Notes: generated by a model not told the origin, from the sequence alone. A stretch of DNA of 64,000 bases from Chloroflexota bacterium (GCA_016860845.1 BOKF01000009.1:207869-271868), one strand, 5' to 3'; positions 9,262 through 18,055 are shown, counted from the stretch's first letter. Made by a program: numbers and translations.

Positions 9262-10149
9262 TTATTCGTCACGTACGCCGGTTTCCCACGAAGAAAAATC
9301 GGAAGTGGTGGGCAAGGTGATACGCTCCAGCTTGTAGAGATTGGGCATTTGCGGTTCGGAACTGCGAGCAAAACCGGTCACAACATAACCATTTTTGAAG
9401 TAGGTTTCAAAAATGTCGCGGGTAGACTCGCGCCAGCCGCGAGCAATACCCAAATCCACTTTCTTAATTGAGTTCAGATCAGGCGGAATTTGGACCAGCA
9501 GCACATCGTCGTCCATCTCCAAATCTTGGGCCATAGGCCGGGGCAAATTACCTTCCCAGGAGGCAAAGTTGACAAAGCGGTACTTCTCTTCGTTGAGCCA
9601 ATTTTCAGCCCGCGGGCGCGGCTTGGTGCTGCGAATGCGCTCACGCACCCGGTCACTCATTAATTCCCACTCCAGCAAAAAGCGATCGGTGGAGAGACCT
9701 ACTTGCAGAGGATTGTTGACTGCCCCATAGATGTCGCGGGCATAATGGCGGACAATCCCACCCAATTTTTCAATGTTGAGGGTAGCGTTCTTACCCAGCA
9801 GCGGGTCGTAAGTCCAGACGATTAAGTCAATCCCCTGCCGGAGCATCTGGTCGCGCTGAGCCAGCTTGAGCTTCATGCCGATGCCCATTCCCTGGTACTG
9901 TGGCAAAACGCCCATCCGTTGGGAGAAATGGTACAGCTTGGAGCCAGACATCCCCAGGTAGCCATATACAAAGCCGACCAATTCACCACCCACATAAGCG
10001 CCCAGCAGCACTCCCCCATTATGGGCTACGGAGATAAGCTGGGTATAGGGGAAAACCATCAAATCCGTGAAGCCCCAAGTAGCCCGTTGAATCTCGTGGC
10101 ATTTGCGCAAATCGGTTAATGTATTGATGGAGCGAATTTTTACGTCCAT
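9262..10149 (-). CDS. GNAT-fold acetyltransferase, COG3375-like
   Basis: The 295-residue protein has an N-terminal GNAT domain: GGVLLGAYVGGELVGFVYGYLG, then the CoA-binding block RMGVLPQYQGMGIGMKLKLAQRDQML. The sequence DLIVWTYDPLLGKNATLNIEKLGGIVRHYARDIYG is typical of the predicted COG3375 acetyltransferases. The substrate is unknown. The ATG at 10149 is followed by a typical N-terminus. The upstream region is AT-rich and shared with a divergent small ORF. Confidence 0.82.
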   Translation of the reverse strand: MDVKIRSINTLTDLRKCHEIQRATWGFTDLMVFPYTQLISVAHNGGVLLGAYVGGELVGFVYGYLGMSGSKLYHFSQRMGVLPQYQGMGIGMKLKLAQRDQMLRQGIDLIVWTYDPLLGKNATLNIEKLGGIVRHYARDIYGAVNNPLQVGLSTDRFLLEWELMSDRVRERIRSTKPRPRAENWLNEEKYRFVNFASWEGNLPRPMAQDLEMDDDVLLVQIPPDLNSIKKVDLGIARGWRESTRDIFETYFKNGYVVTGFARSSEPQMPNLYKLERITLPTTSDFSSWETGVRDE

Positions 10150-10459
10150 CCCAATCCTGACTGATTACAATAAATTCGAATTTTTGGGGTAAATTTAACA
10201 GTAGTATATCATTCTTAAAGGGAGGCTGCAAGACTAAAAATGAGTAATTAGGCCCAGTCGCATAATTGATGGAAATGGAGCCATTTATTTGCATTGATAA
10301 TTGGATTGGAGTCAAATTTCGTAGTAAAATAGATCGGCAGATAGGAAAATAGGAGCAGGACTTATTGCATATTGAATTTCTCGATTGAGTGGGGGTAAAA
10401 TTCGAAGGAAATTCACTCCTTTTCCAGTGTCACAAATTTTTTCGTCGCGAGAAAATTCA
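10150..10459. other. AT-rich divergent intergenic region
   Basis: About 310 bases without a confident gene, clearly AT-richer than its surroundings. It must contain the promoter of the leftward acetyltransferase. I see only weak inverted repeats (GAGTG / CACTC near 10386-10417, and an AATTTTTTCG / CGAGAAAATT stem near 10435-10458). No RNA gene is recognisable. Confidence 0.5.
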
Positions 10460-10645
10460 ATGGTAGGAAAAACGCTTCGTCTTTTTATTAAAGCCCTGAT
10501 TATTGGGGTGTTAATCAATTTGGGTTTGCAGTATGTTTCAGTCACTCCCCTACCCTACTCTGAAAATACTGTATTGCACCGGCAAGCACAGGATCAAGTT
10601 CCCCTCGACGCTAATTTTCAGACTGCTAACCACGCCGAGGAATAA
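10460..10645 (+). CDS. Possible small single-span membrane protein
   Basis: The 61-residue frame from the ATG at 10460 encodes a short basic start, one hydrophobic helix (LFIKALIIGVLINLGLQYV) and a polar 30-residue tail. An in-frame ATG at 10385 would add 25 residues but looks less protein-like. No family was recognised. It lies in an AT-rich stretch and is followed by the gdh terminator, so it may be a real small membrane protein or chance. The ribosome binding site is weak. Confidence 0.4.
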   Translation: MVGKTLRLFIKALIIGVLINLGLQYVSVTPLPYSENTVLHRQAQDQVPLDANFQTANHAEE

Positions 10646-10707
10646 AAAAAGCGACGCGCTTCCGCCACCGACTACCGGGAAAGTCGCAGGATGGGAGGTG
10701 CGTCGCT
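10644..10707 (-). terminator. Terminator of the glutamate dehydrogenase gene
   Basis: Read on the minus strand, AGCGACGC-type arms (10650-10658 and 10699-10707) are followed by a run of seven U. The loop is long and contains an inner GACT/AGTC pairing. The terminus shares the 13-base string ATAAAAAAAGCGA with the leader terminator at 12002-12036. Confidence 0.75.
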
Positions 10708-10713
10708 CTTGGA

Positions 10714-11961
10714 TTAAACCCAACCCCGCAATTTGGCTGCTTCGGCGACTCGTTCCACGGCAACCAAATAAGCCGCCAAACGATTATGCACTCTTTTGGC
10801 CTGGGCCATTTTATGGACGGCATGAAAGGCATCCGTCATTTTGTTGTCCAGGCGCTCATGGACGGTTGCCAGCGGCCAGTAGTAATCGTAGGCGTTTTGA
10901 ACCAGCTCAAAGTAACTGACCGTTACCCCACCAGCGTTACATAAAAAGTCAGGAATCACATACACGCCGCGCTCGTGCAAAATCCTGTCGGCTTCAGGCG
11001 TAGTGGGACCATTCGCTAATTCGGCCACAATTTTAGCCTTGATCTGTCCGGCGTTCTCCTCGGTAATAACATTTTCCAGCGCAGCGGGAAAGAGTACCGT
11101 CACATCCATCTCCATTAATTCTCGGTTGCTGAGCGAGGTGGTATGGGACATTCCCACCACTGAACCGGTCCCCTTTTTATGGCGCAGGGTGGCTTGAAAT
11201 CCCAGGCCATCTTCCTGAAAAACGCCCCCCTTGGAGTCAGATACGGCTATTACCCGCATCCCCAGGATTTCCTCGGCTAATTGATGGGCAAATTGACCGG
11301 CGTTGCCGTAGCCCTGAATCGCCGCCGTTTTTCCGCGCAGCTCGATGTTCAGCACTTTAGCCGCTTCCCGAACGGTATAGATACCGCCGCGAGCTGTGGC
11401 ATCCTCGCGCCCGGCCGAGCCGCCCAAAGCCAGAGGTTTGCCGGTAATTACCCCCGGCGCTGAATATCCCCGGATAATGCTGTACTCGTCCATCATCCAG
11501 GCCATAATTTGCGGATTGGTGTAAACATCGGGTGCGGGAATATCGGTATCTTCGCCTATAATTTTCCACACGGCCCGGATATAGCCCCGGGCCAGGCGCT
11601 CCTGTTCTGTCGGCGATAGCTCCTTGGGATTGCAGACCACGCCGCCTTTGCCGCCGCCTAGAGGGATATCCACCACGGCTGTTTTCCAGGTCATCCAGGC
11701 GGCCAGGGCGCGCACCGTATCCAGGGTTTCGTCGGGGTGCCAGCGCAGCCCGCCTTTGCAGGCGCCGCGGGCATCGTTGTACTGCACCCGATAGCCTTTG
11801 AATACGCGAACACTACCATCGTCCATGCGCACCGGGATGCTTACGGTAAGCTCGCGCAGGGGTTCGCGCAATAGAGTGTGAGTGGCCGGGTCTAAGCCTA
11901 AAATAGCAGCCGCTTCGTCAAGTTGGCGTTGGGCGATTTCAAACGGATTGTTTTCAGACAT
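10714..11961 (-). CDS. gdhA: Glutamate dehydrogenase (Glu/Leu/Phe/Val dehydrogenase family)
   Basis: It catalyses the reversible oxidative deamination of glutamate to 2-oxoglutarate, linking carbon and nitrogen metabolism. The 415 residues match the hexameric short-form GDH. Substrate-site lysines lie in [10 protein letters not shown] (K69), MTWKTAV (K93) and PLGGGKGGV (K105, catalytic); the catalytic Asp is in DIPAPDVYT. The coenzyme Rossmann motif is [17 protein letters not shown]. The gene is monocistronic, with a terminator at each end. The one in its 5' leader (12002-12036) suggests attenuation. Confidence 0.95.
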   Translation of the reverse strand: MSENNPFEIAQRQLDEAAAILGLDPATHTLLREPLRELTVSIPVRMDDGSVRVFKGYRVQYNDARGACKGGLRWHPDETLDTVRALAAWMTWKTAVVDIPLGGGKGGVVCNPKELSPTEQERLARGYIRAVWKIIGEDTDIPAPDVYTNPQIMAWMMDEYSIIRGYSAPGVITGKPLALGGSAGREDATARGGIYTVREAAKVLNIELRGKTAAIQGYGNAGQFAHQLAEEILGMRVIAVSDSKGGVFQEDGLGFQATLRHKKGTGSVVGMSHTTSLSNRELMEMDVTVLFPAALENVITEENAGQIKAKIVAELANGPTTPEADRILHERGVYVIPDFLCNAGGVTVSYFELVQNAYDYYWPLATVHERLDNKMTDAFHAVHKMAQAKRVHNRLAAYLVAVERVAEAAKLRGWV

Positions 11962-12001
11962 AGTAAAAACCTTTCATTGCTAGCGTTGAAATTGAGAGCA
12001 T

Positions 12002-12036
12002 AAAAAAAGCGAACTCACGGCTGGGGTGGTTCGCTT
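12002..12036 (-). terminator. Terminator-like hairpin in the gdhA leader
   Basis: On the minus strand AAGCGAAC (12036-12029) pairs with GTTCGCTT (12014-12007). An inner CAC/GTG adds three pairs, and a seven-U run follows. It ends 40 bases before the gdhA start codon. It could be the end of the gatB transcript or an attenuator in the gdhA leader. Confidence 0.75.
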
Positions 12037-12079
12037 CTGCTTTAACTACGGAATGATATTGTTTCTACCTCTGCTTGAA

Positions 12080-12129
12080 ACGCGCCTCGTCGCGCGTCCA
12101 AAAAGTATTCGATTTACCTTGCTATTATA
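12080..12129 (-). promoter_or_regulatory. Candidate gdhA promoter -10 box and leader stem
   Basis: On the minus strand a perfect TATAAT occurs at 12129-12124, without a convincing -35 box at 17 bp. A stem ACGCGC/GCGCGT (12080-12085 with 12092-12097) lies in the predicted leader ahead of the terminator hairpin. The leader would be about 155 bases. Confidence 0.45.
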
Positions 12130-12213
12130 ATCAGGTTTCGGCTAAGTGGGTAGTGACAAAAGTCATTTTGTCCTGGTACGCCTGTCATTAAGTCAGTTTT
12201 GTAACTATAGTAG

Positions 12214-12289
12214 AGGTGACTGGCACTTGGTTAGCCAAGAATTCATTTTCTTAATTCGCTTTGCTAAAGGACAAAAGTGCCAGTCACCT
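12214..12289. repeat. 76-bp element with 15-bp terminal inverted repeats (copy 1)
   Basis: AGGTGACTGGCACTT (12214-12228) is repeated in exact inverted orientation at 12275-12289. The same 15-bp termini bound a second copy at 33424-33506 with a different interior. The right terminus supplies the last codon and the TGA of gatB. Confidence 0.88.
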
Positions 12290-13729
12290 GATGAGCTGCT
12301 CGCGCAGGACTTGTTCAGCCAGTTGTGGATTGGCTTTGCCCCGGGTAGCTTTCATCACCTGGCCGATCAGAAACTTGAGCGTGGCTTCTTTGCCCGCTTT
12401 GAACTGTGCAGCCGGTTCGGGATTGTCGGCAATAACCTGCTGGACGACAGTGACCAATTGACCGGCATCGCTGATCTGCCGCAGCCCTAATTCCTCTACA
12501 ATTTCGAGCGGCGGGCGGCCTGTGTCGAACATCACCCCGAAGGTTTGCTTGGCCGCCGGTTGGTTAATAGTATTGCTGTTGACCAGGTCAATTAGCGCAA
12601 CCAGGTGTTCGGGTTTGACCTTAACCTGGCTCAGCTCGACGCCGCGCTCGCCCAACAGCCGGAAGAGTTCGCCCGACACCCAGTTGCTGACCAGCTTGGG
12701 CGTGACACCTGGCTTGTCGCCGGCTGCGGTCACCACACTTTCGTAATACTCGGCTGTCGCCCGGTCTTCGCTCAAGATAGCCGCCTCTTTTTTGCTCAAG
12801 CCACAATCGGCCAGGTAGCGAGCCAGCTTAGCATCGGGCAATTCAGGCAAATTGGCTTTGATTTGCTCAATCCAGGCCGACTCTAGGTCCAGCGGGGGCA
12901 AATCCGGCTCCGGGAAATAGCGATAGCCGGTATCACCCTCTTTGGTGCGCTGCAAGACCGTGACGCCCCGATTTTCGTCCCAGCCCATCGTCACCTGCTC
13001 GATGGCGCCGCCCGACGCGAGGACCTTTTTTTGCCGCTCGATCTCGTAGGCAATGGAGTTGCGCACCGAGCGGAAGGAGTTAAGATTCTTGATCTCAACC
13101 TTGGTGCCCCACTTCTCACCGCCTGCCTCTTTCAGCGAGAGATTGACCTCGCAGCGCATGGCCCCCTTTTCCATATCGCCGCTGCTCACGCCGAGGTAGC
13201 GGACCAACTGGCGCAGCTTGGTCACGTAAGCATAGGCCTCCTCCGCCGAGTGGATGTCGGCCTCGGTCACAATCTCGACCAGCGGCACCCCGGCCCGGTT
13301 CAAATCCACCAGGCTGGCCCCATTGACATGGACCAGCTTGCCGGTATCCTCTTCCAGGTGGACCCGCCGGATGCGGATACGTTTGGTCTGGCCGTCATCG
13401 GTGTCAATATCTACGTAGCCGCCCCGGCAGAGGGGCAGTTCATACTGAGAAATCTGGTAGCCCTTGGGCAGGTCGGGGTAGAAGTAATTTTTGCGGGCAA
13501 AGACGTTGTGCGGCTGGATCTCGCAGTTCAGGGCCAGGCCAATCATGAGGGTGTACTCGATAGCCCGCCGGTTGATCACCGGCAGCGCGCCGGGCAGGCC
13601 CAGGCAAACCGGGCAGACGTGGGTGTTTGGCGGCGCGGCGAAGAAGTCGGCGCTGCAAGCGCAGAACATTTTGCTGTTGGTGCTCAGTTCGACATGGACT
13701 TCCATGCCGATGATGGGTTGGTAGGTCAT
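12284..13729 (-). CDS. gatB: Aspartyl/glutamyl-tRNA(Asn/Gln) amidotransferase subunit B
   Basis: GatB is the kinase/tRNA-binding subunit of the GatCAB complex, which converts Glu-tRNA(Gln) and/or Asp-tRNA(Asn) to the amidated forms. The 481 residues start [17 protein letters not shown] and contain the family blocks [39 protein letters not shown] and LHLEED-type [13 protein letters not shown]. The C-terminal YqeY-like domain ends [32 protein letters not shown] chose the ATG at 13729 (AGAGGA 6 bases upstream) over the frame extended to 13750. gatA and gatC are not in the window. The last codon and stop lie inside the 15-bp repeat terminus. Confidence 0.96.
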   Translation of the reverse strand: MTYQPIIGMEVHVELSTNSKMFCACSADFFAAPPNTHVCPVCLGLPGALPVINRRAIEYTLMIGLALNCEIQPHNVFARKNYFYPDLPKGYQISQYELPLCRGGYVDIDTDDGQTKRIRIRRVHLEEDTGKLVHVNGASLVDLNRAGVPLVEIVTEADIHSAEEAYAYVTKLRQLVRYLGVSSGDMEKGAMRCEVNLSLKEAGGEKWGTKVEIKNLNSFRSVRNSIAYEIERQKKVLASGGAIEQVTMGWDENRGVTVLQRTKEGDTGYRYFPEPDLPPLDLESAWIEQIKANLPELPDAKLARYLADCGLSKKEAAILSEDRATAEYYESVVTAAGDKPGVTPKLVSNWVSGELFRLLGERGVELSQVKVKPEHLVALIDLVNSNTINQPAAKQTFGVMFDTGRPPLEIVEELGLRQISDAGQLVTVVQQVIADNPEPAAQFKAGKEATLKFLIGQVMKATRGKANPQLAEQVLREQLIR

Positions 13730-13741
13730 GAACCGTCCTCT

Positions 13742-13766
13742 ATATCCCAAATCGAATTTGGGATAT
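13742..13766. repeat. Palindromic hairpin upstream of gatB
   Basis: An 11-bp perfect stem (13742-13752 with 13756-13766, ATATCCCAAAT) has a 3-base loop. Degenerate TTTGGGATAT words continue to 13798. It fills the gap between the nucleotidyltransferase stop and gatB. Confidence 0.7.
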
Positions 13767-13796
13767 TTGGATTATGTTGGGTAATAATTTGGGATA

Positions 13797-14879
13797 TTAA
13801 CTGCCCTCATCCCCCAGCAGCCCCAGTTGCGAATGGTCGCCCAGGGTAAATTTGTAGGCGCGCGGGCGGATGGGAGAGCGATGGACCACCACGTGCCGGC
13901 CAATTAAGCTGTCTTCAATGCGGCGGTTGATGTTGCGAATCTGGCTATGTTCCAAGACAATCGAACGCGAGATTTCGGCGTTTTCGACCAGGCAGTGATG
14001 GTAAATGCTGGTGAAGGGTCCCACATAGGCGTTGACAATACGGGTCTCCTTGCCGATGATGGCCGGGCCGCGGACCACGCTGTTGATAATTTCCGCGCCC
14101 TGTTCGACGGTCACCCGGCTGTCCACTTCACTATCGCGGTCAACGTAGCCCTCGATGGTCGGGGTCAATTCTTCCAGCACCAGGCTGTTGGCCTCCAGCA
14201 TATCCGTCGGCTTGCCGGTATCAATCCACCAGCCCCGGTGAACATAGGCGTGAACATTGTAGCCACGATCCACCAACCACTGAATCGCATCGGTGATTTC
14301 CAGTTCGCCGCGCCAGCTTGACTTGATGGCATTGACCGCCTCAAAGATGTGGGCATCGAACATATAAATGCCGACCAGGGCCAGGTTGCTGGGCGGTTCT
14401 TTGGGTTTTTCGATCAGCTTGATAATCTGCCCATTTTCGTCCAGTTGGGCTACCCCGTATTGCTGGGGTTGGTCTACGTGGGTCAAGACAATCTGCGAGT
14501 TATAGCTGCTGCTGGCAAATTGGGCAATCAGCGGGCTGATACCACCCTGGATGACATTATCGCCCAGAAACATCACAAAATGGTCGTCGCCCAGAAATTC
14601 TTGCGAAATCTTGACGGCATGCGCTAAGCCCAACGGGGCTGCCTGGGGAATATAGGTGATGTTGACATTCCACTGTGTACCTGGCCCCACGGCCCGCTTG
14701 ATCTCTTCGGCCGTGTCGCCGACGACAATGCCAATATCGCTGATTCCGGCATCGCGGATGGCCTCGATAACTCGAAACAGGACCGGCTTGTTGGCGACCG
14801 GGATAAGCTGCTTGGCGCTGGTGTAGGTGAGAGGGTAAAGGCGCGTTCCTTTGCCGCCGCTCAGGATAAGTCCCTTCAT
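13797..14879 (-). CDS. Glucose-1-phosphate thymidylyltransferase-type nucleotidyltransferase (long form)
   Basis: It transfers dTMP or another NMP to a sugar-1-phosphate for polysaccharide precursor synthesis. The N-terminus MKGLILSGGKGTRLYPLTYTSAKQLIPVANKP is the RmlA/StrD pyrophosphorylase signature, followed by MFLGDNV. The 360 residues are longer than classic RmlA (about 290). The extra C-terminal region has hexapeptide-like left-handed beta-helix repeats (AEIINSVVRGPAIIGKETRIVNAYVGP), as in StrD-type enzymes. The ATG at 14879 has AGGAGG 10 bases upstream; an in-frame TTG at 14888 is too close to it. It is the last gene of the capsule/exopolysaccharide block. Confidence 0.9.
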   Translation of the reverse strand: MKGLILSGGKGTRLYPLTYTSAKQLIPVANKPVLFRVIEAIRDAGISDIGIVVGDTAEEIKRAVGPGTQWNVNITYIPQAAPLGLAHAVKISQEFLGDDHFVMFLGDNVIQGGISPLIAQFASSSYNSQIVLTHVDQPQQYGVAQLDENGQIIKLIEKPKEPPSNLALVGIYMFDAHIFEAVNAIKSSWRGELEITDAIQWLVDRGYNVHAYVHRGWWIDTGKPTDMLEANSLVLEELTPTIEGYVDRDSEVDSRVTVEQGAEIINSVVRGPAIIGKETRIVNAYVGPFTSIYHHCLVENAEISRSIVLEHSQIRNINRRIEDSLIGRHVVVHRSPIRPRAYKFTLGDHSQLGLLGDEGS

Positions 14880-14896
14880 TGTGAACAATCCTCCTT

Positions 14897-14966
14897 ATCA
14901 AGTAGCAGGTAGCAGGGTAGCAAGGTAACAAAAAAGGTTTTAGTCACTCTGCTACTTTGCTACCTT
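14897..14966. repeat. Iterated 7-8 nt word hairpin
   Basis: GTAGCAGG-type words (14900-14930) are followed by the complementary CTGCTACTTTGCTACC arm (14949-14966). It separates the nucleotidyltransferase and the CpsB-type gene. Confidence 0.7.
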
Positions 14967-14967
14967 G

Positions 14968-15702
14968 TCAAATAAATACAGGTGCAACTTCCACCGATTC
15001 ATTTTTGACAATCGCCAGGGGTCGGGCGCTGACCATCGCCGCAGCTTGCGCCTGGCCGACAATAAGGGCAGCAGCGTCACGGGCGGCGGCTAAAGTGGGG
15101 GGACGATGATAGGAATGGTGAGCATCTGAGGCAATAAGGTGGACCATACCATTCCGCAGCATGGTTTCAGCCGTTTGCTTGCCCCGCCAGTCGCCATTAC
15201 CGGTCAGGCTGGTCGCGGTGATTTGCGTCAGGCCACCGCGAGCTAAAAATGGCTCGATAAGGGCCGGGTTATCCTGAATGGGCCGGATGCGCTCCGGGTG
15301 GGCCATAATCGGCAGGTAGCCGCGATCAAACAACTCAAAGAGCATGGCATCGGTCCGTTTATCATAGTGGTGAAAAAGTGGCTCGGCCAAAACGTACCGG
15401 CTCTCTCCCAGCGGACCGGCTAAATTGTTAGCCCAATCATCAAACATGTCATCGTACAGCCGGACTTCATGGCCGGGGAGGAGGGTCAGGGGAATACCGG
15501 CTTTATCCAGTTCGACCTGCAATTGGGCGACTCTTTGGGTAACATCCAAACGAGAAAGAGATGTATAATCGCGATGGTGGGGTGTGGCGAAGAGATGGGT
15601 CAGGCCATCGGCCACCGCTTGACGCGCCATAGTCAGGCTTTCGGCTAAATCCCGCGCCCCATCGTCCACGCCGGGCAGAATGTGGGTGTGAATATCAATC
15701 AT
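14968..15702 (-). CDS. CpsB/CapC-type manganese-dependent tyrosine phosphatase
   Basis: This PHP-fold protein-tyrosine phosphatase is expected to dephosphorylate the neighbouring BY-kinase and so tune polysaccharide export. The metal ligands are visible in MIDIHTHILPGVDDGARD, LFATPHH, PGHEVRLYDD, IMAHPERI and LIASDAHHS. The 244 residues equal the family length. The gene follows the BY-kinase and Wzz genes on the same strand, the usual cps regulatory cassette order. Confidence 0.92.
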   Translation of the reverse strand: MIDIHTHILPGVDDGARDLAESLTMARQAVADGLTHLFATPHHRDYTSLSRLDVTQRVAQLQVELDKAGIPLTLLPGHEVRLYDDMFDDWANNLAGPLGESRYVLAEPLFHHYDKRTDAMLFELFDRGYLPIMAHPERIRPIQDNPALIEPFLARGGLTQITATSLTGNGDWRGKQTAETMLRNGMVHLIASDAHHSYHRPPTLAAARDAAALIVGQAQAAAMVSARPLAIVKNESVEVAPVFI

Positions 15703-15789
15703 GAGGCTGTATGTTCCTTACATAAAATTGGGGGACGATGGGCGTCCCCCCGAATGGTATTTAGGCAATTAGAATTTACGGCTCAATTT

Positions 15790-16446
15790 TCAGGCATATT
15801 GGAGTGTAGCATCTACTTGCGCATGGGTCAACACTGCGCCAACCAGGTGGGCATTGACTTTTTCCAGGCGGTCTTTGGCCGCTTTGATGTGATCCCGTTT
15901 GGTGCCCCCCGCTTTGACTACCAATAACACTCCATCCACTTTAGCCGCCAGCAGCGAGGCATCGTTGACGGTCACAATGGGCGGCGCGTCAAAGATGACG
16001 ATCTCAGCCATAGCGGCAAGATGGGCCATGATTTCGGCCACTTTGTTCGAGGCCAGCAGTTGACCGGGAATCGGGGGCAAGGGACCGCTGGTGAGCACCT
16101 GCAGGCTGGTGTTGGGGACCGCCTGAAGCGGCGGCTGTTTGAGGGCGTCATCATCCCGAAAGAGGTTGGTGAAGCCTTTGTCGTTAGACAGGTTAAACAG
16201 GATGTGCTGCGCCGGTTTGCGCAGGTCAGCATCTACCAGGATTACCCGCCGGTCGCCGTCGGCCATGGCCACGGCCAAGTTGGCGACAGCGGCGCTTTTA
16301 CCGTCGGTGGGGGCGGCAGAAGTGACCAGGAGCGTCCGCAGGGGGTGGTCCACACTGGCAAACTCCAAATTGGTGCGCAGTGTACGGTAGGCTTCAGCGG
16401 CGGCGGAGCGAGGATCGGTTAAGGTAATAATAGCGTCGGTTGGCAT
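15790..16446 (-). CDS. BY-kinase (CpsD/CapB-type tyrosine kinase), cytoplasmic domain protein
   Basis: The P-loop tyrosine kinase regulates capsule/exopolysaccharide assembly and is activated by the C-terminus of a Wzz partner. The motifs are Walker A SAAPTDGKSAA (unusual: Asp-Gly in place of Gly-Glu before GKS), Walker A' VILVDADLRKP and Walker B IVIFDAPPI. The 218 residues are the size of Firmicute-style split kinases. The C-terminus ends QVDATLQYA and carries only one tyrosine rather than the usual tyrosine cluster. The start at 16446 is by homology to family N-termini; a longer frame reaches 16485. Confidence 0.9.
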   Translation of the reverse strand: MPTDAIITLTDPRSAAAEAYRTLRTNLEFASVDHPLRTLLVTSAAPTDGKSAAVANLAVAMADGDRRVILVDADLRKPAQHILFNLSNDKGFTNLFRDDDALKQPPLQAVPNTSLQVLTSGPLPPIPGQLLASNKVAEIMAHLAAMAEIVIFDAPPIVTVNDASLLAAKVDGVLLVVKAGGTKRDHIKAAKDRLEKVNAHLVGAVLTHAQVDATLQYA

Positions 16447-16472
16447 AGTTTGACTCAAATAATGACGAGCAG

Positions 16473-16511
16473 ACCCCCTCCCCAACCCTCCCCCTAAAAG
16501 GGGGAGGGAGT
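16473..16511. repeat. CCCTCCC/GGGAGGG palindromic repeat (copy A)
   Basis: C-rich arm ACCCCCTCCCC...CCTCCCCC and G-rich arm GGGGGAGGGAG form a hairpin between the Wzz and BY-kinase genes. Related copies lie at 18860-18943, 23553-23600 and 43587-43621. Confidence 0.8.
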
Positions 16512-16525
16512 CTGCCGTCTACTCT

Positions 16526-17257
16526 TTAATTCGACCCCCGCAGCCCAGGGACAAGCTGGCGGCGTTTTTCTCCCGAAGGATGGGGGGAGTCGCCGGAAAT
16601 GGGGGGGATAGCGCCCAGAACAGCCACACCAATGGCCCGCTCGACATCGGCGGCGGCGCGGATGGTGTCCATTTCCAGCCACTCCAAAAAGAAAATGACG
16701 ATGGCCCCAACTAACAGCCCAAACAGGCCGCCGGCCAGGGTGTTGATTCGAGTTTGGGGCGAATACTGCTCGTAGCCGAGGTTGTAAACACTGTCCAGCA
16801 TCCTCACTTCGATCCGGTCGCGTTTGTCTTGCTGCTGATTCCAGCGGTCGCGATCTTCGATGAAGACCTTAGCCATTGTATCCACCATGTCCATGGCCAC
16901 CTTGGGGTCGCGGTCGCGGGCTTCGATTTCCAGGGTGAAGGTGGAACTGTCGGGATTGACAAAGAGTTTGCTAAGGAGCGCTGGGGTTTGCATATCAAGC
17001 TGGGCGCGATTGATCACCTCCTGGGCCATCGTATGGGTACGGATGTTCTCGGCATAGTTGCGCAGCAGGTCTTTCAAACTGTTGCTGGAACCCCAATCCG
17101 TGGCGCGGGCGGGGACAACGCTCAATTTGACGCTGGCGCTGTAAATGGGCGTCTGCATTTTACTAACGGCAAAAGCGCTGGCAGCGGCAATAACGGCAAC
17201 CACGAGCAAAATCCAGCCCCGTTTGCGCAAGATTCTCAGATAATCGTTGATTTCCAT
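16526..17257 (-). CDS. Wzz-type polysaccharide co-polymerase / BY-kinase adaptor (1)
   Basis: A two-span inner-membrane chain-length regulator. Its 243 residues begin MEINDYLRILRKRGWILLVVAVIAAASAF (first span). The extracytoplasmic Wzz domain contains YSASVKLSV and an alpha-helical region. The second span is near residues 182-200 (LAGGLFGLLVGAIVIFFLEWL). The cytoplasmic tail DTIRAAADVERAIGVAVLGAIPP is the segment that in CapA-type proteins activates the BY-kinase encoded just downstream. A Pro/Ser-rich tail follows. Confidence 0.9.
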   Translation of the reverse strand: MEINDYLRILRKRGWILLVVAVIAAASAFAVSKMQTPIYSASVKLSVVPARATDWGSSNSLKDLLRNYAENIRTHTMAQEVINRAQLDMQTPALLSKLFVNPDSSTFTLEIEARDRDPKVAMDMVDTMAKVFIEDRDRWNQQQDKRDRIEVRMLDSVYNLGYEQYSPQTRINTLAGGLFGLLVGAIVIFFLEWLEMDTIRAAADVERAIGVAVLGAIPPISGDSPHPSGEKRRQLVPGLRGSN

Positions 17258-17289
17258 AAGAGCTGCCTTTCTACATCTACCAGGCTATT

Positions 17290-17380
17290 GTACCATACAA
17301 GAAGCGAAGAAGCGAAGAGGCGATGAGACGAATTTTATTTCCTCGCCTCTTCGCCTCCCGGCTCATCGCGTCCTCTTCGG
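17290..17380. repeat. Iterated 8-nt word hairpin overlapping the wzz2 stop codon
   Basis: AGAAGCGA-type words (17298-17330) face a complementary CCTCTTCGCCTC arm (17341-17358). The adjoining TCATCGCGTCCTCTTCGG encodes the final KRTR-stop of the second Wzz gene, so its last codons derive from repeat-like sequence. Confidence 0.7.
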
Positions 17381-18055
17381 TACTTCAGCCAATACAGGGA
17401 TGCCCAACGCTTCTAATTCGGACCGGCCCCGGACCGTGTCATCCAGGTAATCCAGCAAAAAGGTCAAGGCCAGCCCGGCGGCAAGCGCCAGCAGCAGGCG
17501 CACCGGCAAATTAAGGCGCTGGGTCAGCGAGGCTGGATTAGCGGCCGGTGGCGCTGGTTCATCAATGACGTTGATGAGCGCGCCGGGTGTGCCCAACTGG
17601 GTCAGATATTTGGGACTGTCCTCCTCCATAACTCTGACTATGGCCTGGGCAATGTCGGCCAGCTCGGCGGCGCTGCCCCAGCTCAGGTTTAGCCGCAAAA
17701 TTCGATGTTGTTTTTCGGCAATGGTGACTCCGCTAATGCTGCCCGGCGGAATTTGGACCGAGCTGCCCATCTCGGCCAAGCGCCGGTTGACATCTGCCGC
17801 AAAAGCCTGGCTGCTGACAATCGCCGTCAGATCATCGGCCAGGTACTCCGAAGAAAGCCAGGCGTAATAGCTATCATACGTATACTGATCCGGCAGCTCT
17901 TGCGGCTTGACCCCCACGGTGAAGCGCATGGTGGTACTGTAAGTGGGCGGCGGCGTCTGGCCGGTCAGCAGACTTGCAACGGCGACAACCACCAGCAGCA
18001 GCGCCGGTATCCAGGCTCGCTTCCAGATAATCTGCCAGTACTGTTTGAGTTCCAT
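17363..18055 (-). CDS. Wzz-type polysaccharide co-polymerase (2)
   Basis: A second chain-length determinant family protein of 230 residues with the same architecture as its neighbour: MELKQYWQIIWKRAWIPALLLVVVAVASLL, an external alpha/beta domain (YSTTMRFTVGVKPQELPDQY), and a second span near residues 186-205. The cytoplasmic end is DDTVRGRSELEALGIPVLAEVPKRTR. Two diverged Wzz paralogues in tandem suggest a hetero-oligomeric co-polymerase or two export routes (inference). It sits directly upstream of the first Wzz gene. Confidence 0.88.
   Translation of the reverse strand: MELKQYWQIIWKRAWIPALLLVVVAVASLLTGQTPPPTYSTTMRFTVGVKPQELPDQYTYDSYYAWLSSEYLADDLTAIVSSQAFAADVNRRLAEMGSSVQIPPGSISGVTIAEKQHRILRLNLSWGSAAELADIAQAIVRVMEEDSPKYLTQLGTPGALINVIDEPAPPAANPASLTQRLNLPVRLLLALAAGLALTFLLDYLDDTVRGRSELEALGIPVLAEVPKRTR

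Noticed and set aside
12002..12036. T-box riboswitch upstream of gdhA
   Set aside because: GGGTGG-like sequence is present only on the plus strand; the minus-strand leader lacks the T-box core sequence and specifier arrangement, and gdhA is not a usual target.
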